Below are positions 16,419 to 26,315 of a DNA stretch of 64,000 nt, in pieces (positions within the stretch are counted from its first letter, which is position 1; every line of letters starts with the position of its first letter). The DNA lies in the NCBI RefSeq assembly GCF_013401515.1, contig NZ_CP058529.1:1984001-2048000 (forward strand). Reading direction: 5' to 3'. Origin of the DNA: Halorarum halophilum. GTDB taxonomy: Archaea; Halobacteriota; Halobacteria; Halobacteriales; Haloferacaceae. Position numbers and translations under genes: made by a program. The notes under the pieces are model-generated. The model did not search any database, was not told the DNA's origin, and was given only the letters and a program-made list of their open reading frames with translations.

Positions 16419-17828
16419 TTACCGTTCGAATCCCCCCCGCCGGCGACACGCCGTGACCGCGCCGCCGAGGCCGACCGCCGCGCCGCCGACCAGCGCCGCC
16501 AGCGTCGAGGGGCCCAGGTCGTCGAGGGGGCCCTCCCCCGTGGCCGACAGTTCACCGTCGCCGGGGTCGGAGATCGACGCCCGGAACGTCCGGGCCTCCC
16601 CGGCGTCGAGGTGGCCCTCGCGGCTGGTCGAGAGGAGCTCCCCGTCGAGGCCCGCCGACCGCACGTCGAGGGTGTACGGGGTGTCCTTCGCGGCCGTGAC
16701 GACGATCCGGTAGTCGCCGGGTTCGGCGCCGTACCGGTACCGGAGCGCGGCCCCGCCGGCCGCGTCCTCGTTCATGAACGCGGCGCGGTCGCGCGACACC
16801 GGCCGACCCTCGGGGTCGAGGACGGACAGCGACCCGGCGGGCGACCGCATCGTGACCGCGAGCATCGGGAACAGTCCGCGCCCCCCGCCGTTCGACCCCG
16901 AGTCGTCGTCCGGGTCGGTGCGGAGGCGGATGCGGCGGTCGGCGCGGTTCGCCACGAAGCCGTCGTAGCCGTCGTACGAGACCGTCGTCGGGGAGTCGGC
17001 CGTCGACACCCGAATCCGCCGGGCCTCCCGCCCCGCGTCGGTCCGATACGTTCGCGCGCCGTAGTTCGGGTCGTACACCAGCAGGTCCGTCCCGCCGCCG
17101 CGGCGCCGGTAGTCGTACACGAGTACCTGGTGGTAGAGCCGCGAGGTGCCCGCGAGGAGGGTGACGCTCGCGGTCCCGTCGGCGTCCACGGCGTGCTTCA
17201 CGGCCTCGAGTTCGCGGCCGTAGTCGATCGCGGACGGCCGGACGAGCGCGCGGCGACCGAGCCACGCCTCGACGTCGAGGAGCTGTGCGGTCTGGTAGAG
17301 GTCGATCTCGTCGGCGACTGGCTCGGCCCCGTCGTCGAACGGCTCCGTCGGGCCCGCGAACGCCGACGCCGACTCGCGGTCGAGCGGGATGCGGTCCGGC
17401 CGCTCGTAGTACGACTGCGCGGCGAAGCACATCCCGTAGCAGTGGCCGTTCGTCGCCGAGAGCTGGTTCACGGAGACGTACACCTGGGTCGAGACGGCCT
17501 CCACGAGCGAGTCGGGCAGCGACGTCGCCGTCGGCCCGGAGGCGAGCGCGAACAGCGGCCCCGTCCAGTTCCGCTCGACGGTGCGGCGAACCTCGTCGCG
17601 GGTCACCGCGTCGTGGGCGTGGTCGGGGAAGAGTTCGCTCCGGGTCGACCAGTTCCGGAAGCCGAACGCGTGAACCGTCGGGTCGAACGGGTCGTCGGAC
17701 TCGACGGAACCGGCGAACCCGGTCGCAGCCGCACGGCCGGCGGCGCGCACGCCCGTCGTGCCCGCGAGCCCCGCGGCACCGACGCGGGCGAGGAAGCGCC
17801 GGCGCTCGAGACACCGTTCCTGTGGCAT
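16419..17828 (-). CDS. Tat-exported papain-like cysteine-protease-fold protein, membrane-anchored
   Basis: 469 residues. A Tat signal (RRRFLARVGAAGLAG, about 9-23) starts the protein. Residues 125-260 show papain-like spacing: NGHCYGMCFAAQSYY with Cys130 and Cys134, then LYHQVLVYDY with His233, then LLVYDPNYG with Asp253/Asn255. A Cys, His, Asp/Asn order with a strand after His is the mark of C39/C1-like cysteine peptidases. The region 300-430 looks like a beta-rich prealbumin-type domain. A hydrophobic helix near 442-461 (LAALVGGAAVGLGGAV) and a basic tail would anchor it, facing outward. No exact family is recognised; amidase or transglutaminase-like activity is also possible. Confidence 0.72.
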   Translation of the reverse strand: MPQERCLERRRFLARVGAAGLAGTTGVRAAGRAAATGFAGSVESDDPFDPTVHAFGFRNWSTRSELFPDHAHDAVTRDEVRRTVERNWTGPLFALASGPTATSLPDSLVEAVSTQVYVSVNQLSATNGHCYGMCFAAQSYYERPDRIPLDRESASAFAGPTEPFDDGAEPVADEIDLYQTAQLLDVEAWLGRRALVRPSAIDYGRELEAVKHAVDADGTASVTLLAGTSRLYHQVLVYDYRRRGGGTDLLVYDPNYGARTYRTDAGREARRIRVSTADSPTTVSYDGYDGFVANRADRRIRLRTDPDDDSGSNGGGRGLFPMLAVTMRSPAGSLSVLDPEGRPVSRDRAAFMNEDAAGGAALRYRYGAEPGDYRIVVTAAKDTPYTLDVRSAGLDGELLSTSREGHLDAGEARTFRASISDPGDGELSATGEGPLDDLGPSTLAALVGGAAVGLGGAVTACRRRGGFER

Positions 17829-17959
17829 CGTTGATGGCTTCGGCGGGGGTGACTTAACGGTTCAGGTCCCGCGAGCGGTCGGCTCCGATCGGACGTTCGA
17901 CAACGGACACTGGTGTGTAGGAGGGCGTTCGGCCGGGTATCGTCGGTCGGAAGGTGGTC

Positions 17960-20290
17960 CTACTCCTCCCCGCCGTCGGCGTCGCCGACCCACTCCATGC
18001 CGCCGTCGACGGCGGTGGCCCGGCCGTCGTTCGCCCCCGCGCCTCGGGCCGGATTCCCGGGTCCGGCCCCGGCCCTCGCGTCGAGGTCCGTCTCGAACTG
18101 GGAGAGGGCGTCGTCCAGATCCAGCGCCCGGTCGGCGAGGTCGTCGGCGACGTGGACGACCTCCCCGAGCGAGGCGGTCTGTTGCTCGGCGGCCGCGGCG
18201 ACGTCGTCGGCCTCGTCGGCCGTCTCCCGCGCGGTCTCGCGTACGTCGTCCATCATCGCCGCCACCTCCTCGGCGCTCGCGGCCTGATCGTCGGTCGCGC
18301 CGTCGATGTCCTGCATCCCGTCGTTCGCCTCCTCAACCAGGTCGGCGATCGAGCGGAGCGCGTCCGCGGCGGTCCCCACCGTCTCGGCGCCCTCGCCGAG
18401 GCGTTCCCGGGCGCCCCGCATGTCGTAGGCGGTCGTCACGGTCTGGTCCCGGATGTCCGAGAGCAGCGTCTCGATCTCGTCGGCGCGCTCCTGGGCCTCC
18501 GTCGCGAGCGACTTCACCTCGTCGGCGACGACCGCGAACCCCTCGCTCCCCTCGCCCGCGCGGGCGGCCTCGATGTTCGCGTTGAGCGCGAGCAGGTTCG
18601 TCCGGTCCGCGATCGAGGAGACGGTCGCGGTGACCTCGCCGATCTCGTCCATCCGCTCGACGAGCGCCTCGACCTCCGCGACCGCGGACTCGGTGCGCTC
18701 CTCCACGTCCGCGACCGCCTCGACCGCGTCCTCCGCCGCGCCGCGGCCCTCCCGGGCCTCCTCGGCTGTCTCCTCCGCCGTTGCCGCAACGCCGCCGGCG
18801 GTGGAGGCGACCTCCTCGACGGTCGCGGAGACCGTGTTCATCTCGTCGGCCGCCTCGCCCAGGCGCTCGCGCTGCGTCGCGGTGTCGGCGCTCACCTCCG
18901 TCATCGACTCGGCGACCCGGTCGCTCACCCCGCCGACCTCGCTCGCGCTCGACGCGAGGTCGCCGCTGGCGTCGCGGACCTCGTCCGCGAACGACTGCAC
19001 CTCGTCGATGGTCGCCTCCAGCTCCCCGAGCACGTCGTTCAGCTCGCCCCCGAGACGACGGATCGCCGCGGCGTCGCTCTCGGGGTCGACGCGTGCCGTG
19101 AGGTCGCCGTCGGCCACGCTGGCGATGACCGAGCCGTAGTGGGCCGTCTTCTCCTCGAGGTGGGCGGTGAGCTCCTCGGCCTCGCGCTGGGCGCGCAGGG
19201 CGTCCGACTCGGCGCGTTCCGCGTCCCCGATGCGCTCGCGGAGCCCCCGCCGCATGGCGTCGAAGCCGGCGTACAAGTCGCCGAGTTCGTCCTCGCGGTC
19301 GCTCTCGATCGGCACGTCGAGTTCGCCGGCCTCCAGATCCCGCGCGGTCCCGGTCAGGTCCCGGAGCGCGAGGACGGTCGGACGCTCGACCGCGAGCGTG
19401 AACCCGACGAGCAGCAGTCCGACGACGCCGAGCAGGCCGAGCACGCGGAGGCCGACGGCGTCCGCGATCCCGAACAGCGTCGACGGCGGCGCGCTGGAGG
19501 CGACCGCGAGGTTCGCGCCGTCGATCGGTTCGTGGGCGACGACCGCGCGGCCGTACCCGCCGGAGACGGACGAATCGAGCGTTCCGATCCCGGCGCTCCC
19601 GTTCAGACCGGCGACGATGGCCGGCGACTGGACGCCCGCGCCGGCGACGTACTGGGTGCCGACGGTCGAGGGCGATCCGGTGTCGAGGACGACGACGCCG
19701 TCGTCGTCGACGACGCGGGTCCGCGACCCCTGCACCGTCGTCTCGAGGAGTTCGGCGATCACCGTGACGTTGAGTTCGGTGACGAGCGTCCCGCCCGTGT
19801 TCACCTGCGTGAACAGCACCCACGATCTGTGGCCGTCCCGCTCGACGTACTCGACGCCGCTCACGTCCTCGGGTGGCGCGAGCCCGACGTCCTCGAGCTC
19901 CTTTCCGGCGAGGTCGCGTTCGGAGCTGGCGGAGATCTCGCCGCCGTACTCCGCGTAGTGGACGGCCCTGACGCGGTCGGCCCCGATGGCGCGCGCGTTG
20001 AGCACCGTCTGGAGTTGCCAGTCGCGCGCCTGGCTGTCGGTCGTTCCGGTCGTCACCCGCGAGAGCTCGCCCGCGGTCGTCGCGTCGGCCCGGCCGACGT
20101 CGTCGAGGACCGTCTGGAGCAGGCCGCGTTGCATGCTCGCCTGTCCCTCGAGCCCGTGCCGCTCCTCGGTCTTGACCCGGTCGGTCACGTCGACGTAGAC
20201 GGCGGCCCCCACCAGTCCGCTGACGAGCAGGACCACGAGGACGCCCACGCCAACCTTCGCGGTGTAGCTCCGTCGTGGGTCCACGTTCAT
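17960..20290 (-). CDS. Methyl-accepting chemotaxis transducer
   Basis: 776 residues. A membrane helix (about 13-35) is followed by an external sensor of about 250 residues with a Cache-like strand pattern ([25 protein letters not shown]). A second helix (about 287-306) precedes a HAMP domain ([21 protein letters not shown]) and a long antiparallel coiled coil. The signalling tip [18 protein letters not shown] is near residues 561-578, flanked by Glu/Gln/Ala-rich methylation helices. It relays extracellular signals to CheA/CheW and the archaellum motor. The sensed compound cannot be deduced. The acidic tail ends in [14 protein letters not shown] and [11 protein letters not shown], without a CheR-binding pentapeptide. 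Confidence 0.93.
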   Translation of the reverse strand: MNVDPRRSYTAKVGVGVLVVLLVSGLVGAAVYVDVTDRVKTEERHGLEGQASMQRGLLQTVLDDVGRADATTAGELSRVTTGTTDSQARDWQLQTVLNARAIGADRVRAVHYAEYGGEISASSERDLAGKELEDVGLAPPEDVSGVEYVERDGHRSWVLFTQVNTGGTLVTELNVTVIAELLETTVQGSRTRVVDDDGVVVLDTGSPSTVGTQYVAGAGVQSPAIVAGLNGSAGIGTLDSSVSGGYGRAVVAHEPIDGANLAVASSAPPSTLFGIADAVGLRVLGLLGVVGLLLVGFTLAVERPTVLALRDLTGTARDLEAGELDVPIESDREDELGDLYAGFDAMRRGLRERIGDAERAESDALRAQREAEELTAHLEEKTAHYGSVIASVADGDLTARVDPESDAAAIRRLGGELNDVLGELEATIDEVQSFADEVRDASGDLASSASEVGGVSDRVAESMTEVSADTATQRERLGEAADEMNTVSATVEEVASTAGGVAATAEETAEEAREGRGAAEDAVEAVADVEERTESAVAEVEALVERMDEIGEVTATVSSIADRTNLLALNANIEAARAGEGSEGFAVVADEVKSLATEAQERADEIETLLSDIRDQTVTTAYDMRGARERLGEGAETVGTAADALRSIADLVEEANDGMQDIDGATDDQAASAEEVAAMMDDVRETARETADEADDVAAAAEQQTASLGEVVHVADDLADRALDLDDALSQFETDLDARAGAGPGNPARGAGANDGRATAVDGGMEWVGDADGGEE

Positions 20291-20675
20291 CGGCGATACC
20301 TCCGTCCGGCCCGACGTTGCTGGCTCATCGTTGTAATAACGCTGCCCGCCTGGCCCGGGGACGCGCCGGCGGGACGGCGACTACCTGTGCCAGTGTGAGT
20401 GACACGTTTTACGGTATCGGGCCGATTATCAGCGGCGAGACTACTCGGGACGGTCGTCGAGTTCGGTCATCGGTTCCCCCTGAATTCAGACGATGTGTTG
20501 CACTCGTCCGGCGGGTCGACGACGACGAAGTGGTCATCCCGGAGGTCGTGAGCGTGGAAAAGGGGGTTCGCGGACATCTGAACCGCGACGCGATAGGCGA
20601 CTCACGGCGAAGGCCGAAACGGAGTCCGAGTCTCTTGGGTGGTGATTTTTACCCTCTCCGCGCCGTCGTTCACGT
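20291..20675. other. Divergent promoter region, MCP and ggt
   Basis: 385 bases between divergently read genes. The sequence gatttttacc at 20642-20651 lies about 27 bases before the ggt start and fits a leaderless TATA box. Near the MCP start the stretch catcgttgtaataacgctg is AT-richer and may be its promoter. No small gene is convincing. Confidence 0.45.
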
Positions 20676-22298
20676 ATGAACGAGCCCGACCTCGATCGCT
20701 TCGCCTCGCGCCGCTCGACGGTGTACGGCCAGCGGGGCGTCGTCGCGACCAGCCAGCCGCTCGCCTCGCAGGCGGGTATCTCCGTCCTGGAGGACGGCGG
20801 CAACGCCTTCGACGCCGCCGTCGCCACGGCCGCCGCGCTGAACGTCGTCGAGCCGACCTCGACCGGCCTCGGCGGCGACGTGTTCGCGCTGTACCGCACC
20901 GCCGACGGCGAGGTGGGCGCGATGCGCTCGTGCGGGCCGGCGCCGGAGGGCGCGACCGTGGAGAACGTCCGCGAGGCAGTCGCCGACGAGGAGGGCGTCG
21001 ACCCCGCGGACGCCGAGATGCCGGGAACGGGCGCGCACGCGGTCACGGTGCCGGGCACCGCGCGCGGCTGGGAGACGACAGCCGAGACGTTCGGGGAGAT
21101 GTCGCTGGGGGAACTGCTCCAGCCGGCCATCCGCTACGCGACGGAGGGCTACCCCGTCTCCGAGGTCGTCGCCGCCCAGTGGCAGCACGGGGAGGAGCTG
21201 TTCGAGTCCGCGCACGCGCGCGAGGCGTTCCTCTTCGACGGCGAGGCGCCGGACGTGGGCCAGCGGGTCACGCTCCCGAAACTCGGCGCGACGATGGAGC
21301 GCATCGCCGACGAGGGCGCGGACGTTGTGTACGAGGGCGAGATCGCCGAGCAGATCGCGAACGAGGTGCAGGAGGGCGGCGGGTTCATGACCGTCGATGA
21401 CCTCGCCTCGTTCGAGCCGGAGTTCCTCGACCCCGTCTCCACGACGTACAACGGCGTCGAGGTGTTCGAGCTCCCGCCGAACAACCAGGGGCTCATCGCG
21501 CTGGAGGCGCTCAACGTCGCCGAGGAACTCGGCGCCGGCGAGCACGACGTCGACTCGCCCGAGCGCGTCCACTACTTCTCGGAGGCCCTGAAGCTCGCGT
21601 TCCGCGACGGCCACCGCTACATCACCGACCCCGAGTTCGAGAACCACCCGCCGCTCGCCTCGAAGGACTGGGCCCGGAAGCGCGCTGAGGAGGTGGGCGA
21701 GACGGCCAACCACGACGTCACCTTCGGCGTCCCCGACGCGAACGCAGAGGACGCCGACACCGTCCTGCTCTGCGTCGCCGACGACGAGGGCAACGTCGTC
21801 TCCTACATCAACTCCCGGTTCGCCGGCTTCGGCTCCGGGCTCGTCGCCGGCGACACCGGCATCGCGCTCCAGAACCGGGGCTCGTCGTTCTCGCTCGACC
21901 CGGAGCACCCGAACAGGCTCGAACCGGGCAAGCGCCCGTTCCACACGCTCATCCCGGGGCTGGCGAAGTTCGCCGAGGACGACTGGGCCGCGTTCGGCGT
22001 CATGGGCGGGTACATGCAGCCACAGGGCCACCTCCAGGTGATCTCGAACGTGGTCGACTACGGCCTGCCGCTCCAGGCGGCGCTCGACCGGCCACGCTGG
22101 CGCTACCGCGAGGACGACACGCTGGCGCTGGAGCCGCACTTCGACTCGCACGTCGCCGCGAAACTCGCCCGGAAGGGCCACGACGTGCGGACGCTCCCCT
22201 CGGGACAGTTCGGCGGCGCACAGATCGTCCGCAACGAGGAGGGGACGCTCTCGGCGGCGACGGAGCCGCGGAAGGACGGGAACGCGCAGGGGTACTGA
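20676..22298 (+). CDS. ggt: Gamma-glutamyltransferase (glutathione hydrolase type)
   Basis: 540 residues. The N-terminal block GVVATSQPLASQAGISVLEDGGNAFDAAVA and EPTSTGLGGDVFALYR are family signatures. The enzyme cleaves itself before a catalytic threonine; here that is Thr362 in EDADTVLLCVADDEGN. The substrate pocket follows, with SYINSRFAGFGSG and PGKRPFHTLIPG, and the GG motif appears as GVMGGYMQPQGH. It transfers or hydrolyses gamma-glutamyl groups. Unlike many bacterial enzymes it has no signal peptide, so a cytoplasmic role is likely; haloarchaea use gamma-glutamylcysteine as their main thiol, which is a plausible substrate. Confidence 0.93.
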   Translation: MNEPDLDRFASRRSTVYGQRGVVATSQPLASQAGISVLEDGGNAFDAAVATAAALNVVEPTSTGLGGDVFALYRTADGEVGAMRSCGPAPEGATVENVREAVADEEGVDPADAEMPGTGAHAVTVPGTARGWETTAETFGEMSLGELLQPAIRYATEGYPVSEVVAAQWQHGEELFESAHAREAFLFDGEAPDVGQRVTLPKLGATMERIADEGADVVYEGEIAEQIANEVQEGGGFMTVDDLASFEPEFLDPVSTTYNGVEVFELPPNNQGLIALEALNVAEELGAGEHDVDSPERVHYFSEALKLAFRDGHRYITDPEFENHPPLASKDWARKRAEEVGETANHDVTFGVPDANAEDADTVLLCVADDEGNVVSYINSRFAGFGSGLVAGDTGIALQNRGSSFSLDPEHPNRLEPGKRPFHTLIPGLAKFAEDDWAAFGVMGGYMQPQGHLQVISNVVDYGLPLQAALDRPRWRYREDDTLALEPHFDSHVAAKLARKGHDVRTLPSGQFGGAQIVRNEEGTLSAATEPRKDGNAQGY

Positions 22299-22418
22299 GG
22301 CCGGATCGGACGTCGGAGCGTCCCTCTGGCAACCCGCGCGCGCGAGAGATACAGAAAGGGAGCGGCGGTGAGTTCGAAGCCCGGAAAGCACTTACCCACC
22401 GTCCGCCACCCCGACACG

Positions 22419-23399
22419 ATGCCCTCCCGACGCAGCTACCTCGCCGGACTCACCGCGCTACTCGCGGGCTGTACCGGCCCCGGATCCCCGACGGACACCC
22501 CGCCCGGCTCGAACACCCGTTCACCGACGGGGACCCCGACCGACCCGCGGTCCCCGACGCCGACCGACGGAGTCGGCACCTGCTGTTACCACGTCATCAC
22601 CATGACCGCCGACGAGTCCGACCACGACGCGGTGGCGGACGCGTGGACGGAGTCGGTCGCCGACCTGACCGAGCGACGGCGCGCCATCGTCGACGGGTCG
22701 CTCGGCGGCGAGACGACCGTGGAGGACTGGCGCGGCCACCCTCTGGAGGCGGGGTCCTACCTCGAGGCCGACGGGACGTACTACCGCGTGGACGAGACCG
22801 TCGTGGAGGAACGGACCGTCACCACCTACCGCTTCGAGATGCGCGTCCCCGCCCGGGAGGAACCCGACGGTGACCCGCTCGCGTACGACGACCTGACGGC
22901 GGCGGAGCGTCGCGTCGTCGACGCCGGCCTGGACGGCTGGGAACCGGGCGACCCCGGCTTCGGCGTCGGCTACGGCTGGGTGTTCGAGTCCGACGAGGAA
23001 CGCGATGACTGCCGGTTCCTCGACGGCGACACGTACTTCGTCGAGTACGAGGGCGAAGTCGTCTCGTTGTGGCACGACGGAACCGGGGAGACGGTGCTGA
23101 CGACGTACCGGTACGCGTTCCCCGAGGTGGCGACCGACCGGGCGTCGTTCACCGACCTCGTCGTCCGGGAGGCGGTCGGGAACGTCGCCGACGCGGGCTT
23201 CGACGACGACGCCGCTGCCGTCGCCGAGGACCTGTTCACCTCGGGCCACTACCGCTCGGAGAACCCCGCGACCGACGCCGAGCAGGCGGTCGCCTACTGG
23301 TGCAACGACTTCACCGCGCCACACGGCGGCTACGGCGACGCGTACGTCCGGTACGAGGGCGACCTCTACGAGGTGACGGTCGAGGAAGTGATGAGCTAG
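22419..23399 (+). CDS. Tat lipoprotein with repeated domain, unknown function
   Basis: 326 residues from ATG 22419. The start MPSRRSYLAGLTALLAGC combines a twin-arginine motif with a lipobox, so it should be a lipid-anchored exported protein. A Pro/Thr/Ser linker follows to about residue 55. The rest contains two similar units: Y-x-V-x-E-x-VVE with TTYRFEM and a helix AAERRVVDAGL, then VEYEGEVVSLW with TTYRYAF and a helix VREAVGNVADAGF. A third half-unit (YVRYEGDLYEVTVEEV) ends the protein. The pattern suggests a duplicated alpha/beta domain. I do not recognise the family. Upstream in-frame codons exist, but the signal peptide fixes the start. Confidence 0.8.
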   Translation: MPSRRSYLAGLTALLAGCTGPGSPTDTPPGSNTRSPTGTPTDPRSPTPTDGVGTCCYHVITMTADESDHDAVADAWTESVADLTERRRAIVDGSLGGETTVEDWRGHPLEAGSYLEADGTYYRVDETVVEERTVTTYRFEMRVPAREEPDGDPLAYDDLTAAERRVVDAGLDGWEPGDPGFGVGYGWVFESDEERDDCRFLDGDTYFVEYEGEVVSLWHDGTGETVLTTYRYAFPEVATDRASFTDLVVREAVGNVADAGFDDDAAAVAEDLFTSGHYRSENPATDAEQAVAYWCNDFTAPHGGYGDAYVRYEGDLYEVTVEEVMS

Positions 23400-23426
23400 T
23401 CGGCGTGGACGGATCGGACGGTCGAG

Positions 23427-24809
23427 TCAGTCCAGGTCGTCGTACGGCCAGCGCCCGCCCATCTTCAGCTCCTGCTCGTAGCCGTCGTCGATGGCCCGGG
23501 CCATCTCGGCCCGGGAGCGGTGGGGCGTCTCGACGTCGTCGCTCGCCAGCCGTGCGACCGCCTCGGCGACGAGGACGGCGACGTCCCGGAGGTCGCGGGA
23601 GTCCAGTTTGTCGAGCGTGTCGGCGTGGGTGTGACCCCAGCCGCGGCCGGACGTCTCGGAGGCCGTCGAGGTCATCACCGCGGGGACGCCCTCCTGGACG
23701 AACGCCCACTGGTCGCCGTGCGGGGAGACGGTATCGTCGGTCGAGAGCGGGGCGTCCATCTCGTCGGTGACGTCGTCGAACACCGCCTCCACCGACTCGA
23801 AGCCGTTCGACCCCACGCGGAGCGACCGGCTGGAGCAGGCGCCGTCGAGGTTCACGACGCACTTCACGGAATCGAGGTCGAGCGTCTCGGCGGCGTGGTA
23901 GGCGCCCCAGAGGCCGATCTCCTCGGAGCCGAACGTGATGCAGCGGACGCGGGTGTCGAGGTCCACGTCGGTCAGCAGTCGGCCGACCTCGGCGACGAGC
24001 GCGGAGCCGGCGCCGTTGTCGTTCGCGCCGTCGCTGACGTCGTGGGCGTCGACGTGGGCCGTCAGCAACACAGCCTCCTCGGCTCCGCCGGTTTCACCGG
24101 CTTCACCGCGGTCCTCCGGACCGCGCGGACCCACGTCGGCGACGACGTTCCGCGACGTGGTCGGCTCGTTCCGGCAGTCCACCGAGACGGTGACCTCACA
24201 GCCCTCCTCGGCGTAGCGAGCCAGCCGCGCGCCGGCCTCGCGGGAGACGCCCAGCGCGGGGATGGGGCCGGGGCGCTGGTGGTAGCCGACCTCGCCGGTC
24301 GGCGGGACCGACCCCTCGACGTGGTTGCGGAACAGGAACGCGACGGCGCCGTGGTCCGCGGCGTTGACGTACTTCTCCATCCGGTGGATCCACCGGTCGG
24401 CGTCCTCGGGGGTGTCCGAGGAGGCGAGCGCGACCGCCCCGTCGAGGTCGTCCGCGGCCGCCTCGAACTCGTCGTAGGTGCCGTCGCCGACGTCGACGAC
24501 GCGGCCGGTCGCCTCGCCCGACGGGCAACCGGGGAGCGCGAGAACGTCCTGCTGGCCCTCGTGGACCCGGTGGTGGGGTTCGTGGATCTCGAGGGAGGAA
24601 CTGCCGCGCCACCAGCCCGGGACGTCGAACTCCTCGACGTGCGGGTCGCGCAACCCCGCCTCCGCGAAGGCGTCGCGGACGACCGCCGCGCCGCGGCGCT
24701 CGCCCTCCTGTCCGGCCATGCGGTTTCCCACGTCGACGAGGTCCGTGAGCACGTCCCAGGCGAACCCGCTGGTCTGTGCGTCGCCGACGACTGCGTCGGG
24801 GAGTCTCAT
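23427..24809 (-). CDS. M28 family zinc aminopeptidase, paralogue 1
   Basis: 460 residues starting MRLPDAVVGDAQ (ATG 24807-24809; an open extension upstream is ignored). The order is an N-terminal lid, a protease-associated insert (about 100-220, with WIHRMEKYVNAADHGAVAF) and an M28 catalytic core. Zinc ligands appear as H252 and D264 in AHVDAHDVSDGANDNGAG, the general base Glu296/Glu297 in GSEEIGLWG, D322 in VNLDGA and His in GWGHTHAD. It should remove N-terminal residues from peptides. No signal peptide is visible, so a cytoplasmic location is likely. The gene at 57701 encodes a clear paralogue with the same plan. Confidence 0.9.
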   Translation of the reverse strand: MRLPDAVVGDAQTSGFAWDVLTDLVDVGNRMAGQEGERRGAAVVRDAFAEAGLRDPHVEEFDVPGWWRGSSSLEIHEPHHRVHEGQQDVLALPGCPSGEATGRVVDVGDGTYDEFEAAADDLDGAVALASSDTPEDADRWIHRMEKYVNAADHGAVAFLFRNHVEGSVPPTGEVGYHQRPGPIPALGVSREAGARLARYAEEGCEVTVSVDCRNEPTTSRNVVADVGPRGPEDRGEAGETGGAEEAVLLTAHVDAHDVSDGANDNGAGSALVAEVGRLLTDVDLDTRVRCITFGSEEIGLWGAYHAAETLDLDSVKCVVNLDGACSSRSLRVGSNGFESVEAVFDDVTDEMDAPLSTDDTVSPHGDQWAFVQEGVPAVMTSTASETSGRGWGHTHADTLDKLDSRDLRDVAVLVAEAVARLASDDVETPHRSRAEMARAIDDGYEQELKMGGRWPYDDLD

Positions 24810-25002
24810 GGTCGGACGTTCGGGTACAGTCACAAAGGCTCCCGGGTGCCGGCGGTCCGCGACCGAGATTCGAGCACGTCGCGTGGCCCCTCGCCGTCGG
24901 GACCGACGGACGCCACCGTCACCCGCCACCGATTAGTAATCCGACATCCATATTCGGGCGTCGATGGCGGGAAATTAATGGCTCACGCTTATCCGACCGG
25001 AT

Positions 25003-25869
25003 ATGCTAACTCGTGTCATGGGGACGCACGAGGATCGGATTCTCCGTCTCGTCACGGATGCCAGGAATCGGGCGATACTATCGGCCCTCGACGGGGCCGC
25101 CGGTCCGCTTCACGTCGAGGAGCTGGCGGAGCGTCTCGTGGCCCGCGAATCCGCGGTGTTCGAACCGTCCGCGCACGGCGAGGAGCTCGAACGCGTTCTC
25201 ATCACGTTACACCACAATCGCCTCCCGAAGCTCGCGGACGCCGGACTGGTCGAGTACGACCGCGACGGGAACGTCGTCTCCGCCGTCGACCACACGACGG
25301 CCGACCCCGAGTGGCTGGAGTTTGAGATGCTGGACGAGCTACTGGCCCGGTTCCGGCCGGACCGCCGGCCGGACGAGGACGCCGTCGGCGTGATCGAGGG
25401 CAGGGAGGACGTGTACGACTACACCCGACGGCTCGCCGACGAGGCCGAGGACGAACTGTTCCTCATCTACCTCTCGGACGACCTGCTCGACGAGGGGTGC
25501 CTCCCGCACGCGAGAAACGCCATCGACCGGGGCGTGAACTTACGTGTCGGCTCGCAGAATCCGGACGTTCGCGAGTTCTTCCGCACGAACCTCCCCGAGG
25601 CGACCCTCTGGGAGCCACAACTGGACTGGGCGAACGACCCATCGTGCTATCCGCGAGTGGACCGACTCATCCTCGCGGACCGGGAGAAGGTCGCGTTCGG
25701 ACTTCTGGACGGACCGGACTCCGACGGGAAGAGCACGGAGACGGCGATGGTGGGCGAGGGCAAGCGGAACCCACTCGTCGTGCTCGTGCGCGAGCTGCTG
25801 GGACCGCGGCTCGACCACCTCGACCATCAGAGCGCGGACTTCACCGACCGGCTCCCGAACGAAACGTGA
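25003..25869 (+). CDS. Winged-helix regulator with C-terminal TrmB-like domain
   Basis: 288 residues. Residues 8-110 form a DUF7344-type winged helix: VTDARNRAILSALDGAAGPL, LHVEELAERLVARE and ITLHHNRLPKLADAGLVEYD. Residues 130-275 resemble the phospholipase-D-like part of TrmB-type regulators, with REDVYDYTRRLADEAEDELFLIYLSDDLL and repeated short strands. The basic HKD motifs of active enzymes are missing, which fits a ligand-sensing role. It probably binds DNA in response to a metabolite. A promoter with attaatg and ccgacatccat precedes it; MGTHED (25018) is an alternative start. Confidence 0.8.
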   Translation: MLTRVMGTHEDRILRLVTDARNRAILSALDGAAGPLHVEELAERLVARESAVFEPSAHGEELERVLITLHHNRLPKLADAGLVEYDRDGNVVSAVDHTTADPEWLEFEMLDELLARFRPDRRPDEDAVGVIEGREDVYDYTRRLADEAEDELFLIYLSDDLLDEGCLPHARNAIDRGVNLRVGSQNPDVREFFRTNLPEATLWEPQLDWANDPSCYPRVDRLILADREKVAFGLLDGPDSDGKSTETAMVGEGKRNPLVVLVRELLGPRLDHLDHQSADFTDRLPNET

Positions 25870-26024
25870 CCGGTACACCGGTCGTACGGTAGCACCTCGT
25901 CGGTCGGAAGGATACGATCGACCGGAAGGCCCGCCGAACGACACCCCCTTCTCCCGCCGAACCGTGTCAGGGAGTCCCGAGGAGTCGCCAACTTCATGTT
26001 CCATGCTACCGAATACCGCAATAG

Positions 26025-26294
26025 ATGCCGGAGCCCAGTTCGCTGACCGACACGGACAGACGCGTCCTCAGCTACCTGCAGGACTCGGGCGCCGACTACC
26101 CGGCGCTCGTCGCTGGAAACACCGGGGTACACATCCCCCTCGTCGAGCGCCGCATCTCGGTGCTGGTCGAGTACGGGCTCCTCGAACGGGTCACCGGCGA
26201 GTCGGTCTATCGGATCACCGCCGACGGCGAGTCCGCCCTCGCGAGTTTCGACGGCGGGACCGAAGTCGGACGCTCCACCGCGGACGCGGAGTGA
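26025..26294 (+). CDS. Small winged-helix DNA-binding protein
   Basis: 89 residues. LTDTDRRVLSYLQDSGADYP and ALVAGNTGVHIPLVERRISVLVEYGLLERV form a helix-turn-helix, and SVYRITADGESALA is the wing. This is the DUF2250/PadR-like layout of small haloarchaeal regulators. The last 20 residues are acidic and unstructured. Its target is unknown. It lies alone between the TrmB-like gene and the convergent pcp gene, 21 bases from the end of pcp. Confidence 0.82.
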   Translation: MPEPSSLTDTDRRVLSYLQDSGADYPALVAGNTGVHIPLVERRISVLVEYGLLERVTGESVYRITADGESALASFDGGTEVGRSTADAE

Positions 26295-26315
26295 GATCCG
26301 GGCTCGCCCCGGCGG

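Noticed and set aside
17954-20398. An 800-codon open frame antisense to the chemotaxis transducer
   Set aside because: The transducer has full domain architecture; the antisense product is rich in Arg, Gly, His and Asp repeats that mirror the Ala/Glu coiled coil.
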